Origin: an uncultured Pseudomonadales bacterium
GTDB lineage: Bacteria > Pseudomonadota > Gammaproteobacteria > Pseudomonadales > Azotimanducaceae
Length of the DNA: 64,000 nt
Assembly: GCA_958296295.1 (NCBI GenBank)
Contig: OY282460.1
Coordinates: 310,001 to 374,000 of the forward strand
Direction: 5' to 3'
Shown here: positions 9,222-17,266 of the stretch, in pieces
Layout of the letters: the number at the start of each line of letters is the position of its first letter
Position numbering within the stretch: position 1 is the first letter of the stretch
The notes under the pieces: model-generated
Database searches by the model: none
What the model was told of the DNA's origin: nothing
The model's input: the letters and a program-made list of their open reading frames with translations, nothing else
Translations under genes and position numbers: made by a program

Positions 9222-9443
9222 TCAAGTGACAGCCGCGGTGAGCCGGCCGGACACTTCGCCCAACATTCCCAGCACCCCGCCTCTGAGGAGCAACAGAGCA
9301 ACGCCGATGATTCCGATCACGCCAATCACCATCAAGGCGTATTCCACCGTCGACAGGCCTCGTTGCCCATGCGGCAGCCAAACGGCTGCCGTTCGACAGA
9401 ACCGTTTGCCGAAGCAGGCCGCACGGCTTGTTGCCACGGCCAT
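9222..9443 (-). CDS. Flp/Fap-type (class III signal peptide) pilin-like protein
   Basis: A short protein of about 73 residues with the hallmark of Flp pilins: GQRG-LSTVEYALM, in which cleavage after the last Gly would leave Glu at +5 and Tyr at +6, followed by a hydrophobic stretch (VIGVIGIIGVALLLL). The leader before the cleavage site is long and basic. No prepilin peptidase, ATPase or other tad gene is in the window, so it is an orphan here. The ATG at 9443 has a purine-rich GGGGGAAGG directly against it; the in-frame GTG at 9437 would have better spacing. Confidence 0.65.
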   Translation of the reverse strand: MAVATSRAACFGKRFCRTAAVWLPHGQRGLSTVEYALMVIGVIGIIGVALLLLRGGVLGMLGEVSGRLTAAVT

Positions 9444-9631
9444 CCTTCCCCCGAAAGCGATCGCCCTTCGCTGGCTATTGTGACGCCAGTTCGGGCCGAA
9501 GCGCAACCGCGACTTCCGGCGTTCCGGCGAGCGGCTTTACGCGCGCGAATGACCGGGGCGGGGATGGCGTGAGCGCGAAAACCGGCGCTGGGCGTCCGCC
9601 GGCTGGCCCCGCCGCATTACCATAGCGAGTG

Positions 9632-10117
9632 ATGAACCGTGAAAGGAACGCCGGCTTGCACCCGGCGCCGTTGCGCTATCGACTCGCGGCGATGGCCTAC
9701 GACGCCTTGGTGGTGCTGGCGATGTGGGTCGTCACCGTGGTGGGCCTCGTCACCGTCGTTGGCGACGTCGTGGTGGGCGCTTGGATGCAAAGCCTGTTGT
9801 TCGTGGAGCTGTACGCGCTGCTGGCCTTTTGCTGGTGCAACCGCGGCCAGACGCTTGGCATGGCGGCTTGGCGGTTGCGGCTGGTTTCCTGTGCGCCGCT
9901 CGACTCCGCGGGCGCAGCTGGAGCACCAGGTCACGGGCTTTCGCCCGGTCAAGCCCTGCGGCGTTTCATCGGCGGGCTGGCGAGCGTGGCCACCTTGGGT
10001 TTCGGGTTCGCGTGGATGTGGTTCGACCGAGAGAACAGGGCTTGGCCGGACCGCTTTTCCAACAGCGTCATCGTGCGCGAAGCCCCGCGGCGGCCGAAAC
10101 GGCGAAGGCGCGGATAG
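9632..10117 (+). CDS. RDD-family membrane protein
   Basis: The 161-residue protein matches the RDD family: an opening RLAAMAYDALVV (the R..A...D signature), two to three hydrophobic segments (about residues 20-45, 50-70 and 112-130), and the internal NRGQTLGMAAWRLRLVS. It ends with a strongly basic tail (RRPKRRRRG). RDD proteins are small inner-membrane proteins; some have been linked to ion exchange, but the function of this one is unknown. A GTG directly precedes the ATG. It converges with the phosphofructokinase gene. Confidence 0.85.
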   Translation: MNRERNAGLHPAPLRYRLAAMAYDALVVLAMWVVTVVGLVTVVGDVVVGAWMQSLLFVELYALLAFCWCNRGQTLGMAAWRLRLVSCAPLDSAGAAGAPGHGLSPGQALRRFIGGLASVATLGFGFAWMWFDRENRAWPDRFSNSVIVREAPRRPKRRRRG

Positions 10118-10141
10118 ACCCGCTGCGGCGCGGCCGAGGCC

Positions 10142-10161
10142 GCGCGCCCGTCAGGGCGCGC
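10142..10161. terminator. Perfect GC hairpin between convergent genes
   Basis: GCGCGCCC, loop GTCA, then GGGCGCGC: an 8-bp perfect inverted repeat in the short gap between the convergent RDD and phosphofructokinase genes. No strong T-run follows on either side, so a role as a shared terminator is inferred from position and stem strength. Confidence 0.4.
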
Positions 10162-10167
10162 CAAGTC

Positions 10168-11424
10168 TCACGCCTCGAACGCTGGCAGCTTTTTTTCCAC
10201 CAAGGCGTTGCCGAGCGCCGCGTATTGCGGCAGGCCGTCTTCGAACGGTGGCGGCGCTTCGCCGGCGATGAGCGGCGCGAGGTACCGGCGCGCCGCGGCG
10301 GTGATGCCGAAGCCGTCCGCGCGAATGAACTCCGGCGGCAGTTGGCGTTCAACGTTGGCCACTTCCGCGAGGGGCGCCTCGGCGAGGTCCCAACAGTAGG
10401 GCGAATCCGACACCCTGGCGATGGCGGCCATGACGCCGCCGCGCCCGGCGAGCGCCAACTCCACCGCGTGGCGGCCCACCGCGTGGGCTTGTTCCACATC
10501 CGTGGCGGACGCGATGTGGCGGGCCGAACGTTGCAGATAGTCCGCCACCGCCCAATGGAACTTGTAGCCGAGCCGGTCGCGCACCAGAGCCGCCAGCACA
10601 GGCGCCACGCCGCCAAGCTGCACATGACCGAAGGCGTCTTTGCCGCCGGCGTCTGCGAGGAAACGGCCGTCCGCGCGCCGGGCGCCTTCCGAAGCGACGA
10701 TGACGCAATAGCCGCGCGTCTGCACCGCGGCGCGGGTCCGGGCGAGGAACGCCGCCTCGTCGAATGGCACCTCCGGCAGCAGGATGATGTGCGGCGGATC
10801 GTCCGGCCCGCGCTGCGCGAGCGCGCCGGCGGCGGCGATCCAGCCGGCGTGGCGGCCCATCACTTCCAGGATGAAGACCCGCGTGGACGTCTCGCACATC
10901 GAAGCCACGTCCAGCGCCGCCTCGCGCACGGACACCGCCACGTATTTCGCCACCGAACCGAAACCCGGACAGGTGTCCGTGCAGGGCAAATCGTTGTCCA
11001 CTGTTTTCGGAATGCCCACGCAGACGACGGGATAGCCCAGCCGATCGGCAAGAAGGGACACCTTGTGCGCGGTGTCCTGGGAATCGCCGCCGCCGTTGTA
11101 GAAGAAGTAGCCGATGTCGTGGGCGCGGAACACGTCGATGAGCCGCGCGTATTCGCGAGCGTTGTCGGCTAGGGCGGCCAGCTTGTAGCGGCAGGATCCG
11201 AACGCGCCGCCGGGGGTCCAACGCAACGCCGCGATGTCCTCGGCGGACTCGGCGCCGGTATCGATCAACTCCTCGCGCAGCGCGCCGAGTATGCCGTTGC
11301 GGCCGGCGAACACCGTGCCGATCCGAGCCGGGTGGCGTCTCGCGGTCTCGATGACGCCGCACGCGCTGGCGTTGATGACGGCGGTGACGCCGCCGGATTG
11401 GGCGTAGAAGGCGTTTTTTGGCAT
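10168..11424 (-). CDS. Pyrophosphate-dependent 6-phosphofructokinase
   Basis: The protein is 418 residues counted from the ATG that opens MPKNAFYAQSGGVTAVIN, the conserved phosphofructokinase N-terminus (an upstream in-frame start would add 26 unrelated residues). It catalyses phosphorylation of fructose 6-phosphate to fructose 1,6-bisphosphate. Two positions separate PPi-using from ATP-using enzymes. Asp114 lies in GGGDS, where ATP enzymes have Gly in GGDGS. Lys140 lies in IPKTVDNDL, where ATP enzymes have Gly in IPGTIDND. Both are of the PPi type. MGRHAGWIAA is the substrate-binding segment. Phosphate-donor assignment is therefore inferred from residues, and the reaction would be reversible. 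Confidence 0.9.
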   Translation of the reverse strand: MPKNAFYAQSGGVTAVINASACGVIETARRHPARIGTVFAGRNGILGALREELIDTGAESAEDIAALRWTPGGAFGSCRYKLAALADNAREYARLIDVFRAHDIGYFFYNGGGDSQDTAHKVSLLADRLGYPVVCVGIPKTVDNDLPCTDTCPGFGSVAKYVAVSVREAALDVASMCETSTRVFILEVMGRHAGWIAAAGALAQRGPDDPPHIILLPEVPFDEAAFLARTRAAVQTRGYCVIVASEGARRADGRFLADAGGKDAFGHVQLGGVAPVLAALVRDRLGYKFHWAVADYLQRSARHIASATDVEQAHAVGRHAVELALAGRGGVMAAIARVSDSPYCWDLAEAPLAEVANVERQLPPEFIRADGFGITAAARRYLAPLIAGEAPPPFEDGLPQYAALGNALVEKKLPAFEA

Positions 11425-11635
11425 TGTCTGCTGGCGTTTCCACCCGTGGCGGGTTTCACGGGTTGCATTGTCGCACGCGCCGGCGGAGCGATCGTCCCGC
11501 AAGTGGCCCGAGGCGGCTGGAGCGTTGCGGCCGCACCGCCGATCCGAATGCGCCGGCGCCCTTTTGGGCCGGCGCGTTCAAGCTGTCGCGACCGTCTGAT
11601 CGAAGCCACCGGCGGCGCGCCCGCGTCTTGAGCCT

Positions 11636-12253
11636 TTAGCTCCCGTCGTTCGGCGCTTTGCCGCCGCCGGCGTGTTCCGGCGCTTTCGTTCGTTGCGCCT
11701 TGCCGTGCGGCTTCGCCATCAACGCCGGCACCGCGCCGACGCGCCCTTGCGCCGCGCCGCCGCTGTCCGCTCCATCCCAGTAGCGGTCGCAGGCGTTGTC
11801 GAAAAGCGGCCCGGACGAAGGCGAGTTGGCGTGGCCTGCCCACAAACCGACGTCCCGCAACGCGTCGCGTTCGGCGTTGAAGGTGTGCAGAAAGCGTGTG
11901 CGGGCGTGCGACAGGCCTACGCCATAGGCCATCTCGACATCCACGCAGCCGACGTGACAGGCGTCCATGCCGCGCACATGGTCTTGGGCGAGGGCGCAGA
12001 TGGACGTCTCCTCCAATGCGACGACGTCGTCCCGGGAAGCGGCCGTGAGGGCGAAGTACTCGTCCGAGATCAGCAGATCCGACAAGCGATCCACCCGCTC
12101 GTAAAGGGCGAGCGCCGTGCGTTGGGATCGGTCCACGCAAGCCGAGTAGCACTGCGCGATGGCGACGCGCCCTTCCTGCCTCTTGGTGAGGTTTTCCGCT
12201 TGGGCGGCGACCGTCGCGAGCGCCAGCGCGAAGATCAAGAGCGTCTCTTTCAT
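11636..12253 (-). CDS. Hypothetical secreted Cys-containing protein
   Basis: I do not recognise this 205-residue protein. It has a clear signal peptide (MKETLLIFALALATVAAQAE), so it is probably periplasmic. The mature part is helical, with cysteines in QCYSACVDR, TSICALAQ and ACHVGCVDVE. The two C-x3-C pairs could form disulfides or bind a metal or haem, but no CxxCH is present. The C-terminal 40 residues are low-complexity and basic (KPHGKAQRTKAPEHAGGGK). It stands alone between the phosphofructokinase gene and the divergent carboxylase pair. A GC-rich imperfect hairpin near 11551-11576 may end its transcript. Confidence 0.7.
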   Translation of the reverse strand: MKETLLIFALALATVAAQAENLTKRQEGRVAIAQCYSACVDRSQRTALALYERVDRLSDLLISDEYFALTAASRDDVVALEETSICALAQDHVRGMDACHVGCVDVEMAYGVGLSHARTRFLHTFNAERDALRDVGLWAGHANSPSSGPLFDNACDRYWDGADSGGAAQGRVGAVPALMAKPHGKAQRTKAPEHAGGGKAPNDGS

Positions 12254-12429
12254 GGCTGTTTCTCCAAGGGGTTCGTTGAGTCGCCGTGAACCCTAGCGGA
12301 TGCCGGGCCCGTTGGCAGCACCGAAACAGGGGGTTGTTCAGATAGCGTTCACGTTCGCCACCGCCACGCGGGGCTGGCGGCGAATCTGCTATAACGCACG
12401 GCTTGCGGGTTGTGGGAGCGCGGTCGGCC

Positions 12430-12654
12430 ATGGCGCGGGTAAACATCGAAAGCGAGGTGACGGGCAACGTCTGGAAGGTTCAGGTGGCGGCCGGCGCGCA
12501 GGTCGCGGCCGGCGATGTGTTGCTCGTCTTGGAATCCATGAAGATGGAGATTCCGGTGGAAGCGCCAGTGGCCGGCACGGTGGCCGAACTGCTGGTGAAG
12601 GAAGAAGATGCCGTGGCGGAAGATCAGACCATCGCCGTGTTGGAGACACCATGA
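12430..12654 (+). CDS. Stand-alone biotin carrier (biotinyl/lipoyl domain) protein
   Basis: A 74-residue single-domain protein: VNIESEVTGNVWKVQVAAG, then the biotinylation site LESMKMEIPVEAPVAGTV with Lys in the beta turn, then a closing AEDQTIAVLETP. This is the minimal biotin carrier fold that shuttles carboxybiotin between carboxylase and carboxyltransferase sites. The start is taken at the ATG just before the domain rather than 9 codons upstream. Its stop overlaps the start of the carboxyltransferase gene by 4 bp (ATGA), so the two products surely work together. No biotin carboxylase gene is adjacent. Confidence 0.9.
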   Translation: MARVNIESEVTGNVWKVQVAAGAQVAAGDVLLVLESMKMEIPVEAPVAGTVAELLVKEEDAVAEDQTIAVLETP

Positions 12655-14225
12655 GCCGGGAGGGCTGGGAGGGCTGGGAGGAGGAGTCCCGCGAGCTGGA
12701 GCGGCGCCGACGGCTTGCCAAACAGCAGGGCGGCAAGGCCGGAATCGCCAAGCAGCACGCCCGAGGCCGGCTCACCATCCGCGAACGCATCGACGCGCTG
12801 TTGGATCCGGGATCGTTCCAAGAGCAGGGACAGGCCACGGCGATTCCCGACTACGACGACAGCGACAATCTCGTCGGCTTCGTGCCGGCCAACTATGTGC
12901 TCGGCTTCGGTCGCATCGACGGGCGCCGCGTGGTGGTGGGCGGCGAAGACTTCACGCTGAAGGGCGGCTCGCCGAACGCTGCCGGTTTGCGCAAGAGCGT
13001 GTACGCCGAACATCTCGCCGTGCAGTACAAAGCGCCGTTGGTGCGTTCTTTGGAAGGCGGCGGCGGCAGCGTGAAAGGCGGTGGCGGGCGGCGCGGTGGC
13101 ACGGTGGGCGAGCCCGTGTACGCGCCGCCGAGGTTCCGCATCATCGCGGACGCGATGGGACAGGTGCCGGTGGTGTCCATGGCCGCCGGGGCGGTGGCCG
13201 GATTTCCCGCCGGGCGGCTGGTGGCGTCCCACTTCTCGGTGATGACGCGGCACACCGCGCAGGTGATGATCGGCGGCCCCGCGCTGGTGGAACGCGCCTT
13301 GGGCGCCCGGCTCACCAAAGACGAGCTCGGCGGCGCCGCCGTCCACGCGAAGAGCGGCATCGTCGACAACGTCGTGGAAGACGAGCCCGCCATGTTCGCC
13401 GAGGTGCGGCGGTTCTTGAGCTACCTGCCTTCCAACATCCACCAACGCGCGCGCCGCGTCGCGTGCGACGACGACGTCGAACGCATGGAGGAAGAGCTTC
13501 TTTCCGCGGTGCCGCGGGATTCCAACTCGCCGTTCGACATGCGCGAAATCCTCGCGATGGTGTTCGACGAAGGCTCCGTGTTCGAGCTGAACCGCGGCTA
13601 CGGGCCGAGCCAAATCGCCGCTCTGGCGCGCCTCGACGGGCAGCCGGTGGGCGTGCTCGCCAACGACAACCGCGTCTACGCCGGGGCCATGACCGCTGCC
13701 GCCGGACAGAAGTACCGGCGCTTCGTGGAGATGTGCGACACCTTCCACCTGCCCATCGTCAACTTCATCGATCAACCCGGCTTCATGATCGGGCCGGAAG
13801 CGGAGCGCGATGGCACCATCCGGTATGGCATGGCCGCGGTGTGCGCCGCCGCGCAGGCCACCGTCCCGTGGGCGGCCATCCAAGTCCACAAGGGCTTCGG
13901 CGTCGCCACCGCCGCCCACTACGCGCCGAACAACTACGTGCTCGCCTGGCCCTCGGTGGAAACCGGCGCGTTGCCCCTGGAAGGCGGCGTGGCCGTGGCC
14001 TTCCACCGGGAGATAGCCGCCGCCGAAGACCCTGACGCCAAACGCCAAGAGCTGGAGGATCGGCTCCGCAACGCCCGCTCGCCGTTTCCCCGCGCCGAAT
14101 CGTTCGCGGTCCACGAGTTGATCGACCCGCGCGAGACGCGCCCCACGCTGTGTCGCTGGGTGGACTGGATTCAGCCGCTCTTGGAGGAACTCAAGGGGCC
14201 GACGACGTTCCCGATGCGGCCTTGA
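12651..14225 (+). CDS. Acyl-CoA carboxyltransferase subunit (propionyl/methylcrotonyl-type)
   Basis: A 524-residue carboxyltransferase with both halves on one chain. The N-terminal half has ARGRLTIRERIDALLDPGSFQE, GGEDFTLKGGS and GGGGSVKGGGG. The C-terminal half has GYGPSQIAALARLDGQPVGVLAND, FIDQPGFMIGPEAER and the VHKGFGVATAAHY helix. It would move the carboxyl group from biotin on the small carrier encoded just upstream to an acyl-CoA. Length and order match the beta subunits of propionyl- and methylcrotonyl-CoA carboxylases, or the geranyl/acetone-like variants. The specific substrate is not decided by sequence. Its 3' end overlaps the convergent vsr gene by 35 bp. Confidence 0.92.
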   Translation: MSREGWEGWEEESRELERRRRLAKQQGGKAGIAKQHARGRLTIRERIDALLDPGSFQEQGQATAIPDYDDSDNLVGFVPANYVLGFGRIDGRRVVVGGEDFTLKGGSPNAAGLRKSVYAEHLAVQYKAPLVRSLEGGGGSVKGGGGRRGGTVGEPVYAPPRFRIIADAMGQVPVVSMAAGAVAGFPAGRLVASHFSVMTRHTAQVMIGGPALVERALGARLTKDELGGAAVHAKSGIVDNVVEDEPAMFAEVRRFLSYLPSNIHQRARRVACDDDVERMEEELLSAVPRDSNSPFDMREILAMVFDEGSVFELNRGYGPSQIAALARLDGQPVGVLANDNRVYAGAMTAAAGQKYRRFVEMCDTFHLPIVNFIDQPGFMIGPEAERDGTIRYGMAAVCAAAQATVPWAAIQVHKGFGVATAAHYAPNNYVLAWPSVETGALPLEGGVAVAFHREIAAAEDPDAKRQELEDRLRNARSPFPRAESFAVHELIDPRETRPTLCRWVDWIQPLLEELKGPTTFPMRP

Positions 14226-14655
14226 CGCCCACCGCCGGGGCGACACGCGGCGGGCCGAGGAACTCCATCAACCGCTCCACAAGCGTTTCGTCCTTCTCGA
14301 TCTCGCATTCCCAAGCCACGAACACGCGCCAGCCGTCGTCGGCGAGAACGCGCTCGTTGCGCTGGTCGCGCTCCACGTTGGACTCGAACTTCGCCCGCCA
14401 ATAGTCGGCCCGGGACTTGGGCAATCGGCTCTTGGGACAGCCTTCGTGCCAGTGCCAGAAACAGCCGTGGACGAACACCACAACCCGGCGCTTGCGGAAC
14501 ACCAGATCCGGACGCCCCGGCAGCTTCCGCCCGTGCAGCCGGTAGCGGTAGCCTTGGGCGTGCAAGGCTCGTCGCACCACCAGCTCCGGTTTCGTGTCGA
14601 CGCCGCGGATGCGGCTCATCAACGCGCTGCGCTGCTCCGGTGTGAGAATGTCCAT
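14191..14655 (-). CDS. vsr: Very short patch repair (Vsr) mismatch endonuclease
   Basis: The 154-residue protein is a full-length Vsr endonuclease. It has MDILTPEQRSALMSRIRG, the catalytic region PGRPDLVFRKRRVVVFVHGCFWH with the conserved Asp and His, the zinc-site GCFWHWHEGCPKS, and the helix ADYWRAKFESNVERDQRN. Vsr nicks beside T:G mismatches arising from deaminated 5-methylcytosine, starting short-patch repair. In most genomes it travels with a Dcm-like cytosine methyltransferase, but none is nearby, which suggests mobility or a defence remnant. Its last codons overlap the convergent carboxyltransferase gene by 35 bp. Confidence 0.93.
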   Translation of the reverse strand: MDILTPEQRSALMSRIRGVDTKPELVVRRALHAQGYRYRLHGRKLPGRPDLVFRKRRVVVFVHGCFWHWHEGCPKSRLPKSRADYWRAKFESNVERDQRNERVLADDGWRVFVAWECEIEKDETLVERLMEFLGPPRVAPAVGVKAASGTSSAP

Positions 14656-14787
14656 GCGGCGCCACGGGGCGAAGACGCCGCGGACAATAGCAGGCTCGTA
14701 CAGTGGTGTGCGAGTGGCGTGGGCCGGTCGCAGACCCTTGCCGGGTCGGCTGTGTCCGCTGGAGAATCCGGCCCGTCCGGTAGCGGA

Positions 14788-15369
14788 TCAAGGTACGAGA
14801 ACCTCCTCCTGCCAAGCGTTTGGCGTCAGGCGGTAGCGGCGCCGGTCGTGGACGCCGTCCGGCTGATCGAGCAACAGTCTTTCCACCGCGGTTGGCGCGA
14901 GATAGAAGCCGAGCGCGGAATCGGGCGCGAACTCGGGGCAAGGCGTGGCCAGCATCGCGGCGAGGGCTTCGCGGCCGGCCACCGCCGAGCCCTGCGGGTG
15001 GTCCTCGTACAACCAGTCGAGGCGTTTCGCCACCGCCGGACGCAACCGCCAGCTCGCTTCCACAATGGCCTTCGGGACGGGTTCCAAGCGGCAGACGAGC
15101 CGGTACTGCGCGCCGACGCTGGCCAAGTGGACGTGTACGGTCACCGCGGTCGATTGGCCAAGTTGGCGGTATTTGGCGCTGGTCGCGTTGAGGAGGACGC
15201 CGAGGCGCGGCGCGCCGCCGGCCGCGGTCTCGATTTCGCGCAGCACCAACGTGCGGGCTTGCGGCTCGCCACCATCCACCGTCGCAAGCACGCAAAGGTT
15301 GCCTTGCGGGTCGCCGGCGGCGCGCGCCTTTGCGCGGTCGGCGCGCAGCAACGCCAGCGGATCGGTCAC
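14788..15369 (-). CDS. Pyridoxamine 5'-phosphate oxidase-like FMN protein
   Basis: The 193-residue product resembles PdxH-type PNPOx proteins: VTDPLALLRADRAKARAAGDPQGNLCVLATVDGGEPQARTLVLREI, and later SVGAQYRLVCRLEPVPKAIVEASWRLRPAVAKRLDWLYEDHP. The family oxidises pyridoxamine or pyridoxine 5'-phosphate with FMN; several relatives are general flavin oxidoreductases. The conserved PdxH C-terminal RLxP segment is weak (RRYRLTPNAWQEE), so this may not be the vitamin B6 enzyme. Start is GTG at 15369, which overlaps the stop of the hydrolase gene by 4 bp (GTGA). The longer reading would overlap that gene by 52 bp. Confidence 0.75.
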   Translation of the reverse strand: MTDPLALLRADRAKARAAGDPQGNLCVLATVDGGEPQARTLVLREIETAAGGAPRLGVLLNATSAKYRQLGQSTAVTVHVHLASVGAQYRLVCRLEPVPKAIVEASWRLRPAVAKRLDWLYEDHPQGSAVAGREALAAMLATPCPEFAPDSALGFYLAPTAVERLLLDQPDGVHDRRRYRLTPNAWQEEVLVP

Positions 15370-16271
15370 GGAGCGGCGGTGCGCGCCGCCTCGCTCGCCA
15401 CGACGGTGCCTATCCACCGGGACGTGTTCACAAAGCCCCAGCTCCAGTCCTCGTAGCCCTCTAGGCCAGCGCGTTTCAACGCTTCGAGCGCGTCCTCGTC
15501 CGGGGCCTCGCGCACCGCGGCCAAGCTGCGGTTGAGCATTTCGGCCATGGCCTGGATGTCCTTGACGCCGCCAAGGGGGCCGTGGCCGGCTATCACCCGG
15601 GTGTCCGCCGGCAGCATGTCCAGCACGCGCTCCAGATTGGCGAGCAGGCCGTGAACGGTGCCGCCGCTCGCCACGTCCACGAACGGGAACCGTGCGTGGA
15701 ACAGGTGATCACCCATGTGGATCACCTTGGAATCCTGGAACCACACCACCGCGTCGCCATCGGTGTGCCCGCGGGGCAGGTGAATCACGTCAATCTCGTC
15801 GCCGTTGAAGTGGAGCCGCAGCCGGTCGTCGAACGTGACCACCGGCAGGCCCGGCACGTCGGCCGCGTCGCATGACGGTTCGCCCGGCGTGCAGCCGGCC
15901 ATGCGCAATCGAACGTTCCGGTGCGCCAACACCGTGCCGGCGCGGGCGAAGAACGGGTTGCCGCCCACGTGATCGCCGTGGAAGTGGGTGTTCAGCACCA
16001 GCTTCGGTTTGTCGCCGCCAAGCACTTGAATCGCGGCAAGAATGCGTGCCGCCAGCGGCTCGAACTGGCTGTCCACCATCAGCACGCCGTCCGTGCCGAC
16101 GCTCGCCCCGATGTTGCCGCCAGCCCCCTCGATCATGTACACGGGGCCGGCCACTGGCACGGCCTTCACCTCCACGTTGGCGAAGCGGTCCGCCGGAGCG
16201 CTGAAGACGCTCGCCGCGGCGAGCACCCCCGCCGCCGCGAGGGAGTGCCGCCATGCCGCCGCCGGCTTCAC
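15366..16271 (-). CDS. Periplasmic metallo-beta-lactamase-fold hydrolase
   Basis: A 301-residue protein with a signal peptide (HSLAAAGVLAAASVFSAPA) and an MBL domain. The metal-binding signature THFHGDHVGGN is complete, a later His lies in HLPRGHTDGDAVV, an Asp in VIHMGDHLFHARFP, and a further His in VIAGHGPLGG. The opening PVYMIEGAGGNIGASVGTDGVLMVDSQF is typical of secreted MBL-fold proteins of the quinoprotein-relay or class-B lactamase-like groups. The substrate is unknown. The GTG start overlaps the stop of the small membrane protein gene by 4 bp, and the gene's own stop overlaps the PNPOx-like start, so three genes are coupled. Confidence 0.85.
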   Translation of the reverse strand: MKPAAAWRHSLAAAGVLAAASVFSAPADRFANVEVKAVPVAGPVYMIEGAGGNIGASVGTDGVLMVDSQFEPLAARILAAIQVLGGDKPKLVLNTHFHGDHVGGNPFFARAGTVLAHRNVRLRMAGCTPGEPSCDAADVPGLPVVTFDDRLRLHFNGDEIDVIHLPRGHTDGDAVVWFQDSKVIHMGDHLFHARFPFVDVASGGTVHGLLANLERVLDMLPADTRVIAGHGPLGGVKDIQAMAEMLNRSLAAVREAPDEDALEALKRAGLEGYEDWSWGFVNTSRWIGTVVASEAARTAAP

Positions 16272-16459
16272 GATGCGTCCTCGGCTTTCGCCGGGGTGTC
16301 GTCGGCACCTTGTTCCGGTGGCTCGACCAGGCGGCGCACCTCGGCCACATCGCGCTGGATTTCGCCCAAGCGATACACGATGTCTGGGAGCTGGTCGACG
16401 ATTCGCCAAGCGAAGTAGGCGATTACGACCAGAACGACAAGAAGGAGGAATGACAACAT
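16268..16459 (-). CDS. Small single-span membrane protein
   Basis: A 63-residue protein with one N-terminal hydrophobic helix (MLSFLLLVVLVVIAYFAWRI) followed by an amphipathic, charged tail (LGEIQRDVAEVRRLVEPPEQGADD) that could form a short coiled coil. No family is recognised. It is the first gene of a translationally coupled set with the hydrolase and the PNPOx-like protein, overlapping the hydrolase start by 4 bp. That coupling is the main reason to believe it is real. A purine-rich AAGGAGGA site lies about 10 bases before the ATG in the correct orientation on neither strand, so translation strength is uncertain. Confidence 0.6.
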   Translation of the reverse strand: MLSFLLLVVLVVIAYFAWRIVDQLPDIVYRLGEIQRDVAEVRRLVEPPEQGADDTPAKAEDAS

Positions 16460-16528
16460 TTGCTCGTCTCCGTGACCCGTTCGACAACCCGTAACTTAAC
16501 CGCGTTTCGCCGGTGCTTCCAGCACGCG

Positions 16529-16987
16529 CTAGCGGAGCGCCTTCGGGGCGACGTAGCCGGCTAGCCGCCATGTGCCCTGGGCGCGCTTCTTTTGCTCGAA
16601 CACCGCGGCACCCAAGGTGGGCACGTTGTCCGTCACGGATCGATCGGCAATGTGGTTCACAAGCTCGGTTAGCGTGGGGTTGTGTGCCACGAACGCGACG
16701 CGCTCGGCGTCTTCCATCGTCTCTTCGATCACCTGCAGGAACTCCGCCGGGGTCGCTTGGTAGAGATCCTCGTGCGTGGTCACGGGGCGTTTCCCGGCGA
16801 TCAGCTGCGCTGTCTCGAGCGCCCGCCGGGCGGTGCTTGCCACAAAGAGCTGGGGGCCGTCGTCCAGCCACTTGCGGATGAGCGCCGCGTCGGCGTTGGC
16901 GCGCACGGAAAGCGGGCGTTCGTGGTCGACCACGCCGAACGGCCGCGAGGACTTGCCGTGGCGAATTAGCCAGATGCGCTGCGCCAT
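16529..16987 (-). CDS. SixA-like histidine phosphatase
   Basis: The 152-residue protein belongs to the short histidine-phosphatase branch. It has the opening IWLIRHGKSS (catalytic RHG), the second region STARRALETAQLIAG, and a third, VAFVAHNPTLTELV, with the second catalytic His. Length matches SixA, which removes phosphate from phosphohistidine in HPt domains of sensor kinases; related enzymes act on small phosphoesters. No sensor kinase or HPt gene is nearby. The ATG fits the conserved first strand. The next 280 bases upstream contain nothing I can support. Confidence 0.85.
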   Translation of the reverse strand: MAQRIWLIRHGKSSRPFGVVDHERPLSVRANADAALIRKWLDDGPQLFVASTARRALETAQLIAGKRPVTTHEDLYQATPAEFLQVIEETMEDAERVAFVAHNPTLTELVNHIADRSVTDNVPTLGAAVFEQKKRAQGTWRLAGYVAPKALR

Positions 16988-17266
16988 GAGGAATAGCGGC
17001 GGCTATGTGCCGCCGTCCCGGCGGGTGTGCGCCAACGGCAGGTGGTGCCCGCCAAAGGCGCTTGGGGATTTGCGGACCATCGTTCTCCAACCGCTCCGGC
17101 GAGTAGTTGCTCCGCCACGATTGTATAGACTGGCCAGCACGTTTTGGTTACAACGCCGCGGTTGGCCACCGATAGTTGCGAAGCGCTGCAACGCGATTCA
17201 ACGGGCTGGGTCGCGGGCCTCGTCGTTCCCGTGGTTGTTGGCAACGGCAGCGGGTGTCGAACGGTG

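Noticed and set aside
11551..11576. Hairpin as terminator
   Set aside because: The stem is imperfect and no T-run follows on the relevant strand; mentioned only with the neighbouring gene.
13061..13100. Gly-codon-rich repeat in the carboxyltransferase gene
   Set aside because: It codes the conserved Gly-rich loop of the enzyme and is not an independent repeat.
16272..17090. N-terminal extension of the metallo-beta-lactamase frame
   Set aside because: Out-of-frame over the membrane-protein and SixA-like genes; the signal peptide right after GTG 16271 marks the real start.
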